Below are positions 38,598-49,515 of a stretch of 64,000 nt of DNA, in pieces. The stretch is from positions 62,001 through 126,000 of the forward strand of contig CAWERR010000001.1 of NCBI GenBank assembly GCA_963811585.1. The letters run 5' to 3'. The notes beneath the pieces are model-generated. The model was not told where the DNA came from. It ran no database searches and saw only the letters and a list, made by a program, of their open reading frames with translations. Each line of letters opens with the position of its first letter. The first letter of the stretch is position 1. This stretch comes from JACDHG01 sp963811585 (GTDB lineage Bacteria > Actinomycetota > Actinomycetes > Propionibacteriales > Nocardioidaceae). The translations under genes were made by a program, and so were the position numbers.

Positions 38598-39557
38598 TTA
38601 GGTGAGCAGCGGTGGGTTGATGGCTGCGGTCTGCCGCAACCGAGCGGTCTGGGCGAGCCCGATCCCCATCAGCACCAAGACGACGCCGACCAGCTGCGTC
38701 GGTGACAGGCTCTCGTAAAACCACCACCAGCCGAGGATGCTCGCCCCTACCGGCTCGATCATGCCGACCAGCGTCACCTCGGTCGCGGTGAGGTGACGCA
38801 AGGCATTGAGCTCGGCGAGGAACGGCACGACCGTCCCGAGCAGCACCATCCAGGCGATGAGCACCCAGAGCGGCGCATCGAACTCCGACAGTCGTCCGCC
38901 GAGGCTGGGCTGCAGATCGAGGTCGAGGTCGGCGAGGGTCGTCACCGGCCGGATCGCGTTCCAGAAGATCGTGGCGACGACGAACGCCTCGGTGAGCACG
39001 ACCAGCGGCGCCCGGTGGCTGACGCTGTGTTCGCCGAGCAGGAAGTACGTCGCCAGCGACAGCGCCGCGCCGAACCCAGCGAGGACGCCGACGAGGTCGA
39101 CCGTCGTACCGCTGCCGACCTGCGCTACCAAAGCCAGCCCGCCCAGTGACAAGCCAAGTCCGAGCCACAGGCGTCGCCGTACTTGCTCGCGGTAGACGAT
39201 GCGCGCGAAGAGGGCGACCAGCAGTGGTGCGGTGAACTCCAGCAGCAGCGCGAACCCGACCGGCAGGTGGTCGATTGCCACGAAGTACAGCCATTGGACG
39301 AGCGCCACACCAGTGATGCCGAAGCCCACGACGGTCGCTGCCTCCCGCCAGGTGCGTGGGATGTGGAGCCGGAGCCCTCGCAGCCAGACGACGAGAAGCA
39401 GCACGACCGCGGTGCCGGTGCAGCGCACCGTCGTCAGGGTCATCGAGTCCACGCCGGCCGACTGGATGACTCGGGACACTCCGGCATTGATGACGAAGAA
39501 CCTCGCGCCGGTGCCGACCAGCAGGTACCCGATCGCGGGACTGCGGTGCGGCGCCAT
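38598..39557 (-). CDS. EamA/DMT-superfamily transporter (RhtA-like)
   Basis: A 319-residue membrane protein with ten predicted segments in two EamA repeats. Typical features: GTGARFFVINAGVSRVIQSAGVDSMTLTTVRCTGTA at the start, LYFVAIDHLPVGFALLLEFTAPLLVALFARIVYRE closing the first repeat, and VPFLAELNALRHLTATEVTLVGMIEPVGASILGWWWFYESLSP closing the second. Family members export amino acids or other small metabolites; the substrate is unknown. The frame is clean. It diverges from hisC with 50 bp between starts. Confidence 0.9.
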   Translation of the reverse strand: MAPHRSPAIGYLLVGTGARFFVINAGVSRVIQSAGVDSMTLTTVRCTGTAVVLLLVVWLRGLRLHIPRTWREAATVVGFGITGVALVQWLYFVAIDHLPVGFALLLEFTAPLLVALFARIVYREQVRRRLWLGLGLSLGGLALVAQVGSGTTVDLVGVLAGFGAALSLATYFLLGEHSVSHRAPLVVLTEAFVVATIFWNAIRPVTTLADLDLDLQPSLGGRLSEFDAPLWVLIAWMVLLGTVVPFLAELNALRHLTATEVTLVGMIEPVGASILGWWWFYESLSPTQLVGVVLVLMGIGLAQTARLRQTAAINPPLLT

Positions 39558-39607
39558 GAGAGCCGACGATAACCAGCGCCGGAAGGGCGTCGTTAGGGTG
39601 TGAGGTC

Positions 39608-40681
39608 ATGACGTCACCACGGTTCCGTGCGGCCCTCGACACGATCCCGGCGTACAAGGCAGGGCAGCCGCCGAGCGCCGGCGCGCAGGCGTCGTACAAG
39701 CTGTCGAGCAACGAGAACCCCTACCCGCCGTTGCCGGGCGTGCTCGAGGAAGTGGCAGCCGCTGCGGGTCAGATGAACCGCTACCCCGACATGGGCGTGA
39801 GCGCCCTGCACGCAGCGATCGCGGCAAAGCTCGGGGTCTCGGTCGACCAGGTCGCATCGGGGGCCGGCTCGGTCGCGGTCCTCTACCACCTGCTGCAGGC
39901 GATGTGCGCCGAAGGCGACGAGGTCGTCTATGCCTGGCGGTCGTTCGAGGCCTACCCGATCGCGGTCGGCCTGACGGGTGCGACCGGCTCCAGGTGCCGC
40001 TCGACTCCGCCGCGCGCCACGACCTGCCGGCGATGGCGGCCGCTGTCACCGCCAAGACCAAGGTCGTCGTCGTCTGTACGCCGAACAACCCGACCGGGCC
40101 GGCGGTGCACCGCGACGAGTTGCTGGCGCTGGTCGAGGCAGTTCCGGGGCACGTCCTCGTGGTCGATCGACGAGGCCTACCGGGAGTTCGTCACCGACCC
40201 CGACACCGTTGACGGGCTCGAGATCGCCCGCGGTCGCGACAACGTCGTCGTGCTCCGGACCTTCTCCAAGGCGTACGGACTGGCCGGCCTGCGGGTCGGG
40301 TATGCCGTCGGACCGGCGCCGGTCGCCGAGGCGATCCGCAAGTGCGCGTTGCCGTTCGGCGTCTCCCACGTCGCGCAGGCGGCCGCCGTGGCGTCGCTGG
40401 CCGCCGAGGATGAGCTCGCCGCACGCGTCGAGGAGCTCGTCGCCGAGCGGGAGCGGGTCCATGCCGCCCTGCTCGAGCAGGGTTGGGAGATCCCTCGCCC
40501 CAGGGCAACTTCGTCTGGTTCGGCCTGGGCGCGGCCACTCTCGACTTCGCCGGACAGTGCGGCTGGCCGGCCTGAGCGTGCGCCCGTTCGACGGCGAAGG
40601 CGCGCGGGTGACGATCGGTGAAGTGAGGCCAACGACCGGCTGCTCGAGGTCGCCCGCACCTGGCGCGAGCAGCGAGGCTGA
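39608..40681 (+). CDS. hisC: Histidinol-phosphate aminotransferase (class I/II PLP enzyme), frame-shifted
   Basis: PLP aminotransferase converting imidazole-acetol phosphate to histidinol phosphate, or the aromatic-aminotransferase (Pat) variant. It starts FRAALDTIPAYKAGQPP with YKLSSNENPYPPLPGVLE, then MNRYPDMGVSALHAAIA and VASGAGSVAVLYHLLQA. Next are VVVCTPNNPTGPAV, IDEAYREFV and the PLP-Lys segment VVLRTFSKAYGLAGLRVGYAVG. It ends FDGEGARVTIGE and TGA 40679-40681. One deleted C near 39988, a G inserted at 40167 (ATC to GATC), and breaks near 40503, 40545 and 40622 interrupt it. No other his genes are adjacent, and such lone copies are often annotated Pat. Confidence 0.85.
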
Positions 40682-40843
40682 CCGCCTCTCCCTCATTTGC
40701 CGATGATTTATCGGTTCGCTTCGCGTCAGAGGCTTGCAGTAGAGTGGTGCTTACACAGCCCTGACGGCTTCTCCACCCACTCCACGCCCGCCTCGACCTC
40801 CGCGGGCAGCCTTCCCCGCCGAGCAAGGAGCCCCCGCCCTCTG

Positions 40844-42658
40844 ATGAGTTGCCGACTGCCGGAACTGCTGGATTCGCACCGCCTCGCAAAGGCGGTGTTC
40901 GCTCGTTGTGGCGGCTGCGCTCCTACCTGCGGCCCTATGTGGGCGCGCTGGTCATCATGGCGACCACGGCGATCGTCGGCGTCTTCGTCGCGCTGGCGAT
41001 CCCGCTCGTCACCAAGGCGATCATCGACGGCCCGATCACCGACGGCGACTCTGGCGCGATCTTGCCGCTCGGCCTGCTGGCCATGGCTCTCGGCATCACC
41101 GAGGCCGCGCTTGATCCTGATCCGGCGCTGGGTGCAGGCGCGCGCCGTCCTCGGCTTCGAGACCGCGGTCCGCAACGACCTCTACCGGCACATGCAGGCG
41201 CTGCCGATGGAGTTCCACGGCCGCTGGCAGAGCGGGCAGCTGCTGTCGCGGGTCACCGTCGACCTCAGCGCGATCCGCCGCTTCATGGGCTTCGGGCTGC
41301 TCTTCCTGGTCATCAACATCCTGCAGCTGACCGTGGTGACGATCGTGCTGCTCCACATGTACTGGCCGCTCGGCCTCGTCGTGGCCGTCTCGGCCGTCCC
41401 GATGATCTGGCTGAGCAAGCGGTTCGAGCAGAAGTACGTCGTCGTCTCGCGTCGTGTCCAGGACCAGCAAGGCGACGTCGCCACCGCCGTCGAGGAGGCC
41501 GCGGTCGGCTTCCGCGCGGTCAAGTCGTTCGGGCGGCGTGCGCTACGTGCGAGGACAAGTTCGACGACCGCACGAAGACGCTGTACGACACCTCGATCGA
41601 GAAGGTGCGGCTGTCCGCGCGGTTCTGGACGATTCCTCGAGATCATCCCGAACGTCAGCCTGGTCATCGTCTGCTGCTGGGTGCGCTGGCGGTCGGCCGT
41701 GACGCGTCACCCCCGGCACACTGGTCGCGTTCATCATCTTGATGCTCGTCGCTGGTCTGGCCGATCGCGGCCCTCGGGATCATCTTGGCGATGGCACAGG
41801 AGGCGATGACTGCGGCCGACCGCGTGATGGAGATCTTCGACACGAAGTCGTCGGTGACCGGGGGCACGGTCGACGCTGCTCGACGCCGCAAGGTCACCTG
41901 CGCTTCGAGCACGTCGACTTCCATTTCCCCGACTCCGACGAGCTCGTCCTGCGCGACGTCAACCTCGAGGTGCTGACCCGGGTGAGACGGTGGCGATCGT
42001 CGGCGCGACCGGGTCCGGCAAGACTGCCCTCGACTCGCTCGTGCCACGGTTGTACGACGTCACCGCCGGTCGGATCACCATCGACGGGGTCGACGTCCGC
42101 GAGCTCACCCTGCCGTCGCTGCGCGACGATCGTGGCGACCGCCTTCGAGGAGCCGACGCTGTTCTCGATGAGCGCGCGCGAGAACATCACGCTCGGGCGG
42201 CCCGACGCCAGCGACGAGGACATCACCGCCGCGATCGAAACCGCCCAGGCCGAGCTTCGTCTACGACCTTCCCTGGGGGCTCGACACCCGGATCGGCGAG
42301 CAGGGGATGTCGCTGTCGGGCGGCCAGCGGCAGCGGCTCGCCCTGGCCCGGGCGGTGCTGGCCGAGCCGCGCATCCTGGTGCTCGACGACACGCTGTCCG
42401 CGCTCGACGTCCACACCGAGGCTCTCGTCGAGAAGGCGTTGCGACGGGTGCTTGCCCAGGCCACCGGCATCGTGGTCGCGCACCGTGCCTCGACGGTGCT
42501 GCTGGCCGACAAGGTGGCACTGCTGCAGGGCGGCACGATCACCCACGTCGGCTCACACCACGAGCTGCTGACCGACCGTGCCGGCCTACCACGACCTGCT
42601 CGCCGGTGACACCGACGAGGACGGTCGCGAGCTCGAGGGGGAGGCGGCGCTGCGATGA
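40844..42658 (+). CDS. ABC transporter, fused permease-ATPase (subunit A of pair), frame-shifted
   Basis: Type IV ABC exporter half-transporter. A six-helix membrane domain begins LWRLRSYLRPYVGALVIMATTAIVGVFVALAIPLVTKAIIDGPI. Its coupling region reads FRAVKSFGRR. The ATPase has Walker A GATGSGKTALDSL, signature MSLSGGQRQRLALARAVLAEP and Walker B RILVLDDTLSALD. In the Walker B the catalytic Glu is Asp (DDTLS), suggesting a degenerate site, common in heterodimeric exporters. Breaks near 41105, 41540, 41635, 41675, 41880, 41975, 42128, 42255 and 42585. The start is uncertain (ATG 40844 or TTG 40849). TGA 42656-42658 overlaps the partner ATG. Confidence 0.85.
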
Positions 42659-44484
42659 CGACGACCAAAGACTGGCGCGGCGTCGCGGCCGAGGACAACG
42701 ACGACATCCCCGACAAGGTCTCGCTCGTCCTCAGCGAGCGCTCGCGGCGGCTGCTTGGCAGCTGCTGCGCCCCCACAAGAAGACTCTCGGCTGGCTGCTG
42801 GTGGCGGTGCTGATCGAGAACGCCGCCCGGCTGTCGGTGCCCTACCTCGTCAAGGAAGGCATCGACAACGGCATCCCGCCGATCGTCGACGGCGAGGGTA
42901 GCGCAGGTCCTGCTCACGATCGTCGGGGCGCTGCTGGTCGCGGTGGCGATCCAGGCGATCACCCGCCAGATCTTCTTGCTGATCGCCGGCACGGTCGGGC
43001 AGAAGGTCCTGTTCACGCTGCGTCGCCGGATGTTCTCGCACTTCCAGAAGCTGTCGCCGGCGTTTCACGACGACTACACGTCCGGTCGCGTGATCTCGCG
43101 GCAGACGTCCGACATCGACGCGATCAACGAGCTGCTCGAGACCGGGTTCGACGGGCTCATCACCGCGGTCCTGACGCTCTTCGGGACCGCCGTGCTGCTG
43201 CTCGTGCTCGACGTCAAGCTCGGGCTGGTCGCTCTGCTCGTGCTTCCCGTTCCTCTATCTGCTCACGCGGTGGTTCCGGCGCGAGTCGGCCAAGGCCTAT
43301 CGGCGTACCCGCGAGACCGTCGCCGTCGTCATCGTGCACTTCGTCGAGACGATCAACGGCATGCGCGCGGTGCAGGCCTTCCGGCGCGAGGGCCGCAACC
43401 AGGAGATCTTCGACGACGTCAACGACGACTACCGAGCTGCGAACGAGCGCGCATTCCGCCTGGTCGGCATGTTCATGCCGGGCATCAAGCTGATCGGCAA
43501 CATCACCATCGTGGTGGTGCTCGTCTACGGCGCCCACCTGGCCTTCAACGGCGAGGTCACCGTCGGGGTGCTCGCGGCGTTCCTGCTTTATCTGCGGCAG
43601 TTCTTCGAGCCGATGCAGGAGATCTCGCAGTTCTACAACACGTTCCAGTCCGCGTCGGCGGCGCTGGAGAAGCTGTCCGGCGTGCTCGAGGAGGAGCCGT
43701 CGGTCCCCGAGCCGCTCGAGCCAACTTCGATGACGGACGCTCGTGGTGCTGTGCACCTTGAGCACGTGTCGGTTCTCGTACGTCGAAGACCGCCCGGTGC
43801 TGCCCGACCTCGACCTCGAGGTGCCGGCCGGGATGACGCTGGCACTGGTCGGGACTACCGGCGCTGGCAAGACGACGCTGGCGAAGCTGGTGTCGCGGTT
43901 CTACGACCCCGACGCCGGACGCATCACTCTCGACGGCGTCGACCTGCGCGACATCGGCGAGGACGACCTGCGCAAGCGCCGGTCGTGATGGTGACGCAGG
44001 AGAACTTCCTGTTCAACGGGACGCGTGGCGACAACATCCGCTTCGGCAAGCCCGACGCGTCGATGGAGGAGGTCGTCGAGGCCGCGCAAGGCGATCGGCG
44101 CGCACGACTTCATCATCGGGTCTGCCGGAGGGCTACGACACCGATGTCGCCAACCGCGGCGGCCGGCTGTCCGCCGGCCAGCGACAGCTGGTGGCGTTCG
44201 CCCGGGCGTTCCTCGCCGACCCGGCCGTGCTGATCCTCGACGAGGCGACGTCAAGCCTCGACGTGCCGTCGGAGCGGCTGGTGCAGCGCGCGCTGCGCAC
44301 GATCCTCGCCGAGCGGACGGCGATCATCATCGCCCACCGACTGTCGACGGTGGAGATCGCCGACCGGGTGCTGGTCATGGAGCATGGCGAGATCGTCGAG
44401 GACGGGTCTCCCGAAGACTTGATCGCGTCGGGCGAGGGCCGGTTCTCCGACCTGCACAACGCCTGGATCGCCTCGCTCGCCTGA
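42655..44484 (+). CDS. ABC transporter, fused permease-ATPase (subunit B of pair), frame-shifted
   Basis: Partner half-transporter, about 610 residues, overlapping the previous gene by 4 bp. The membrane domain contains LLRPHKKTLGWLLVAVLIENAARLSVPYLVKEGIDNGI, DDYTSGRVISRQTSDIDAIN and MRAVQAFRREGRN. The ATPase has Walker A GTTGAGKTTLAKL, signature RLSAGQRQLVAFARAFLADP and a canonical Walker B AVLILDEATSSLD with the catalytic Glu, then IIAHRLSTVEIADRV. One degenerate (subunit A) and one canonical ATPase site indicate a heterodimeric multidrug or lipid exporter. Breaks near 42750, 42900, 43245, 43765, 43978, 44088 and 44125. Confidence 0.86.
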
Positions 44485-44494
44485 GGCGGAGGTC

Positions 44495-45931
44495 CTACGA
44501 GCTGAACACGGCCCCGGTGAGCTCGGCTTCGGGGGCCATGTAGGGCCGCGGCTCTACACCGAAGTTCTTGAGCAGCGCCGGAGCCACGGCCAGCACGGAG
44601 ATCTCTGGTCGCTCGCTAGCCTTCGGCGAGACATCCGCCGGGTCGTAGATCGCCAGGATGCCTTCGGGCACGTGGTAGGCCGTGGTGTCGGACCGGTCCT
44701 CGATCTCCACCGCCTCGAAACCCATGCTCGCCATCTTGCGCGGCTTACCTTCGAAGACCACCGCCCTGGGCTTGTCGTGCAGGTTGTTCTGGCCGAACGT
44801 CATGGAGAAGAAGCCGGTGTCCGTGCGCTTGTAGCCGACTCGCTTGCCACCGATCCGGAGTTTCGCCAACCCTGCCTCGAAGGTCTCGCGATACTCCTCG
44901 TCGACAATGACATTGCACTGCGGCAGCATGGCGGGTCGCTTCTCCCAGCCCTTGTCGCGCGGCAACCCGAGTGCCTCCATGAACTTCGGCAGCTTCGTCA
45001 AGAAGACCTGCGTCTCCAGCGACTGGGCGCGGGTCGCGAACTGGCCCATGCTCGACGCAATCCACAGCTGGTATGACGGATGCGCATCGACGAACTTCAC
45101 CAGCCGCGCCAGCATGTCGTCGGCCTGGCCCATCGCCCACGGCAGCTCCTGCCGGTAGGTCTGCAGCCACTCGTCGTCGAGGTTGAGCTCGGCGTAGTCG
45201 CCGGGGTAGGAAGCGGCCCAGTAGCGGTGCATCGCAGACGCGACATGGTTGGTGAAGAAGGAGCTGAAGGCGGGTTCGCTCTTTTGCAACTGCTTCATGT
45301 AGAGGTCGAACGCGAGCACAGACTGCAGGGTGCGGCGCCGGTTGCTCTTCCACGGCTGGCGGCGCTCGGCCACGAGCTGGCCGGCCAGAGCGGCATACGT
45401 CTTGGGACGGATCCCGAGCGACGGCGTCTTCCTCAGGACCTTGACTGCCTCCTTGATGGGCACACCGGTGTCGACGTTGCGGGCCGAGTCCCGCGACATC
45501 TTCAGGTTGAACTCCTGGAACGTCACGAGTTCGGCCGGGACAGCGACCGGTTCGGTAGCGAACGCGTCAGGAAGGTAGAAGCTGTAGTCGCTGATGTCGT
45601 CAGGCACCGGGAACGAGTGCAGGGTCCCGCAGATGCCGACCGAGACGCCGGCGCGCTGGAGCAGCTCCCAGATGGGCGGGTATTCAGCGTCCGCGGCCTC
45701 GTGGTCCTGCCCGAAGCTGGCGATCATGTGCTTCTCGTCGTTGACGCCGCGGTGGAACGTCGGCCAGGTCGTCCAGGGCGAGAGGTGGCCACGGTCGGCG
45801 GCCATGGAGGTGAAGCAAGTCGACCGTGACATGACGCCCGCGAGGGCAGAGTCGGGATGGTCGGACGTGTAGTCGTCAACGATCTTCCACGGGACTTCGT
45901 TGAGCTCGAACAAGATGATGCGCCTGGACAT
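44495..45931 (-). CDS. Alkaline phosphatase-superfamily (type I phosphodiesterase-like) protein
   Basis: A 478-residue protein starting ATG 45931 with MSRRIILFELNEVPWKIVDDYTSDHPDSALAGVMSRSTCFTS, the opening strand of the alkaline phosphatase/sulfatase fold. LSPWTTWPTFHRGVNDEKHMI holds the Thr-type nucleophile region, and VASAMHRYWAA and FGQDHEA may supply metal ligands. No signal peptide or membrane segment is seen, so it is probably cytoplasmic. Substrate unknown; related proteins sit in polysaccharide or nucleotide-sugar clusters. Its frame is intact although both flanking regions are heavily broken. It lies 10 bp from the convergent ABC transporter end. Confidence 0.7.
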   Translation of the reverse strand: MSRRIILFELNEVPWKIVDDYTSDHPDSALAGVMSRSTCFTSMAADRGHLSPWTTWPTFHRGVNDEKHMIASFGQDHEAADAEYPPIWELLQRAGVSVGICGTLHSFPVPDDISDYSFYLPDAFATEPVAVPAELVTFQEFNLKMSRDSARNVDTGVPIKEAVKVLRKTPSLGIRPKTYAALAGQLVAERRQPWKSNRRRTLQSVLAFDLYMKQLQKSEPAFSSFFTNHVASAMHRYWAASYPGDYAELNLDDEWLQTYRQELPWAMGQADDMLARLVKFVDAHPSYQLWIASSMGQFATRAQSLETQVFLTKLPKFMEALGLPRDKGWEKRPAMLPQCNVIVDEEYRETFEAGLAKLRIGGKRVGYKRTDTGFFSMTFGQNNLHDKPRAVVFEGKPRKMASMGFEAVEIEDRSDTTAYHVPEGILAIYDPADVSPKASERPEISVLAVAPALLKNFGVEPRPYMAPEAELTGAVFSS

Positions 45932-45986
45932 GACCGTCAATCTAGCCGTGGCGGACGGCTGCGTCCCATGGCGGGAGGGGCGAGGC

Positions 45987-46993
45987 TCAGGCCGATGCCG
46001 CGCCCTTGTCGCGAGCGAGGGGCTTGGGCGCAGGTCGGCGCTCCGACGACACGACGATCGCGACAGCTGCCACGACAACCGCACCGCCGATCAGCGACGG
46101 CTGGCGTGACTGCCTCGGACAAGATCAGCCAGCCGAGGAACACCGCGACGACCGGGTTGACGTAGGCGTAGGTCGCCACCAGCGAGATCGGCGCCGACCG
46201 ACAGCACCCAGACGTACGCCGTGAACGCCACGACCGAGCCGAACGTCACCAGATAGCGACCACGCCAGCCACGAGTCGTCGTGGGCGCGGAGTGTGGGAT
46301 CACGTTCCTCGCCCCGGAACAGCCGCGCCGACGAGCAGGAAGACCGAGCCGCACACCATCTCGTAGACCGTCGTCACGAACGGGTTCGTGGCAGCGTCAG
46401 GCGCGGCGTCGCCCACGAGCCGAACGACCAGCAGACCGTCGCGACGACGATGATCAGGCAGGCGCCCCAGCGAACGTCGCCACCGAGCCCGGTCGACGGT
46501 GACAGCCCGACGAGGCCGGCGAACCCGAGCAGCACACCGACGACGGTCAGCCGACGTGGCCAGTCGCCGGTGGCCGTCCGGTAGACGATCACCCACAGCG
46601 GCACGGCGGCGACGATGAGCGCGGCGATGCCGGACGGGGCCCCTGCTGCTCGCCGACGCTGACCAGACCGTTGCCGAGTGTCGGCAGCAGCAGGCCGAGG
46701 AAGCGCGCAGCCGGCCAGCTCGCGCCGGTTGACGCGCGAGCACGACCGAGCCGACTCGCAGGGCGAGGATCGCGCCCAGGATGATGCCGGCGGCGCCGTA
46801 GCGCCATGACGCCGACGACATCGCAGGCAGGTCCTCGACCGTGATCCGGATGCGCGAGGTAGGTCGAGCCCCAGACGACGTACACGATGCCCGAGCGCGA
46901 CGGCGACGAGCAGGGCCGATGCCGGCTTACGGCCGCGGCACCATGCTGCTCCGTGTCAGACAGGGGTGTCTGCTCCTGTTGCTCCTGTCGCAT
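45987..46993 (-). CDS. EamA/DMT-superfamily transporter, frame-shifted
   Basis: Ten-helix drug/metabolite transporter. Bridged sequence reads IVYVVWGSTYLAIRI-type first helix, MSSASWRYGAAGIILGAILALR, LLLPTLGNGLVSVGEQQG, AALIVAAVPLWVIVYRTATGDWPRRLTVVGVLLGFAGLVGLSPS, MATYAYVNPVVAVFLGWLILSEAVTP, and ends RDKGAASA. VNPVVAVFLGW--LSE is a hallmark of EamA repeat two. ATG 46993 (MRQEQQEQTPL) is the likely start. At least seven indels break it. It diverges from the 2-oxoacid dehydrogenase operon. Confidence 0.8.
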
Positions 46994-47328
46994 GGTGCCT
47001 GAGCCTACGGCGCGACCGACTCCGATCGCGTCGTTTCGGACAGGGCTGGATTTCCGGCCAGTCGAGAACGTCCGCATCCTGGCCAGCGTCTTACAGCCCG
47101 TCGGGGTCGGCGGATTAGGTGACGCCCGGCGGGTCGGTATCGTCAAGGTGGTTGTGGTCGCTGTCACACGCCCAGACCGGGCCTCGCTGCGCTCGCGCGT
47201 GAGCGGGGCGTTGGACTCGGCGGCGCGACCCGATCCGACGACCCACCGGTCGGCGCGCCGTCGGTCGTCTGCCGACCGATCCGACGGTGCCGGCGATCCC
47301 GGGACACCGACGACACAAGGGAGTTCGC
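46994..47328. other. 335-bp intergenic region between divergent EamA and bkdA genes
   Basis: No ORF with coding character. It must hold promoters for both directions, but I cannot pick convincing -35/-10 boxes. It has several short GC inverted repeats, for example GGTCGGCGCGCCGTCGG near 47250, and no similarity to the repeat families elsewhere in the window. Confidence 0.4.
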
Positions 47329-48502
47329 GTGACTAACGACGGATTTCGGTCCCGGCCTCGGTGAGGTCTTCGGGCCGGACCACGAAGGTGGCCGGACCCG
47401 AGCTGATCCAGCTGCTGACCCCCGAGGGCGAGCGCGTCGAGCACCCGGACTTCTCCTTCGACCTCGACGACGAGGCGATCAAGGGCTTCTACCGCGACCT
47501 GGTCATGACCCGGCGCATCGACACCGAGGCCACCGCGCTGCAGCGGCAGGGCGAGCTCGGCATCTGGGCCAGCCTGCTCGGCCAGGAGGCCGCGCAGATC
47601 GGCTCCGGCCGCGCGATGCGCGACCAGGACTTCGCCTTCCCGACCTACCGCGAGCACGGCGTCGCCTGGTGCCGCGGCGTCGACCCGCTCCACCTGCTCG
47701 GACTGTTCCGCGGCGTCGACCAGGGCGGCTGGGACCCGCTCGGCCGACAAGTTCAACCTCTACACGATCGTGATCGGCGCCCAGACGCTGCACGCGACCG
47801 GCTACGCGATGGGGCTGCAGCGCGACGGCGTGATCGGCACCGGCGACCCCGAGCGCGACGCGGCCGTCATCGGCTACTTCGGCGACGGCGCGACCAGCCA
47901 GGGCGACGTCAACGAGGCGTTCATCTGGGCCAGCGTCTTCAACGCCCCGGTCGTCTTCTTCTGCCAGAACAACCAGTGGGCCATCTCCGAGCCGATCGAG
48001 CGGCAGACCAGGATCCCGCTCTACCAGCGTGCTCTCGGCTTCGGCTTCCCCGGCCTGCGCGTCGACGGCAACGACGTGCTCGCGGTGTACGCCGTCACCC
48101 AGGCCGCGCTGCAGCGCGCCCGCGAGGGCAGCGGCCCGACCTTCGTCGAGGCCTACACCTACCGGATGGGCGCGCACACCACGTCGGACGACCCGACGCG
48201 GTACCGCGTCAGCGACGACCTCGAGCACTGGAAGCTCAAGGACCCGATCGAGCGGGTCAAGGCCTACCTGTCGCGCAACGGCCTCGCCGACGACGACTAC
48301 TACGCCGAGATCGAGGCCGAGGCCGACGAGCTGGCCGTGCGCCTGCGCAAGGGCTGCCTCGAGATGCCCGACCCGAGCCCGCTCGACATCTTCGACCAGG
48401 TCTACGAGGAGATCACGCCGGAGCTGGAGGCACAGCAGGCCCAGTTCGCCGCCTACCTCTCGTCCTTCGAGGTGCCAGGCGTCGCACGAGGGAGCGCACT
48501 GA
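47329..48502 (+). CDS. bkdA: Branched-chain 2-oxoacid dehydrogenase E1 alpha, frame-shifted near start
   Basis: ThDP-dependent decarboxylase subunit. GTG 47329 opens MTNDGF-type sequence; after breaks it reads ELIQLLTPEGERVEHPDFSFDLDDEAIKGFYRDLVMTRRIDTEATALQRQGELG. The ThDP motif is GYFGDGATSQGDVNEAFIWASVFNAPVVFFCQNNQWAISEP (GDG to NN). The phosphorylation-loop equivalent contains YRMGAHTTSDDPTRYR. It matches actinobacterial PdhA/BkdA; the mycobacterial orthologue, first named pdhA, works on branched-chain 2-oxoacids. Breaks near 47350, 47375, 47745 and about 48480. TGA 48500-48502 overlaps the E1 beta ATG. Confidence 0.88.
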
Positions 48503-49481
48503 TGACCGCGATCACGCTGGCCAAGGGCGTCAAGATGGGGCTGCGCGCCGCCATGGAGGACGACCCCAAGGTCATCATCATGGGCGAGGACGTCGGCAAG
48601 CTCGGCGGCGTCTTCCGGGTCACCGACGGCCTGCAGAAGGACTTCGGTGAGGACCGGGTCATCGACACCCCGCTCGCCGAGTCCGGGCATCCTCGGCACC
48701 GCGGTCGGCCTCGCGATGCGCGGCTACCGGCCGGTCTGCGAGATCCAGTTCGACGGCTTCGTCTACCCGGCGTACGACCAGATCGTCAGCCAGGTCGCCA
48801 AGATGCACTTCCGCAGCCGCGGCCAGATCAAGATGCCGATCGTCATCCGGATCCCGTTCGGCGGCGGCATCGGCGCGGTCGAGCACCACAGCGAGAGCCC
48901 CGAGGCGTACTTCGCCCACACCGCCGGTCTCAAGGTCGTCGCCTGCTCCAACCCGGTCGACGCCTACTGGATGATCCAGCAGGCCATCGCGTCCGACGAC
49001 CCGATCGTCTTCCTCGAGCCGAAGCGCCGCTACTGGGAGAAGGCCGAGCTCGACGAGTCGACTCGACGCCCGAGCCGCTGTTCGCCTCGCGGGTGGTCGC
49101 GAGGGCACCGACGTGACCGTGCTCGCCTACGGCCCGATGGTGAAGACCTCGCATGGAGGCCGCCATCGGCTGCCGAGGAGGAGGGCAAGAGCATCGAGGT
49201 CATCGACCTGCGCACGCTGTCGCCGCTCGACATGGCGCCGGTGTTCGCGTCGGTCCGCAAGACCGGCCGCGCCGTCGTCGTGCACGAGGCGCCGATCACG
49301 CTCGGCCTCGGCTCGGAGATCGCCGCGCGGATCACCGAGGAGTGCTTCTACTCGCTGGAGGCGCCGGTGCATGCGCGTCGGCGGCTTCGACACCCCCTAC
49401 CCGCCGAGCCGGATCGAGGAGGAGTACCTCCCCGACCTCGACCGGGTGCTCGACGCCGTCGACCGCTCGCTCGCCTACTGA
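48502..49481 (+). CDS. bkdB: Branched-chain 2-oxoacid dehydrogenase E1 beta, frame-shifted
   Basis: Partner E1 subunit of about 326 residues. ATG 48502 gives MTAITLAKGVKMGLRAAMEDDPKVIIMGEDVGKLGGVFRVTDGL, the invariant E1 beta start with GEDVG. Next are TPLAESGILGTAVGLAMRGYRPVCEIQFDGFVYPAYDQI, HFRSRGQIKMPIVIRIPFGGGIG, EHHSESPEAYFAHTAGL and IEVIDLRTLSPLD, ending AVDRSLAY. Breaks near 48688, 49060, 49105, 49155 and 49370. Operon bkdA-bkdB-bkdC; no E3 gene is present, so the shared lipoamide dehydrogenase must lie elsewhere. Confidence 0.9.
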
Positions 49482-49515
49482 TGAACGCGCCTGACCGCCG
49501 ATCGGAAGGTCCTGC

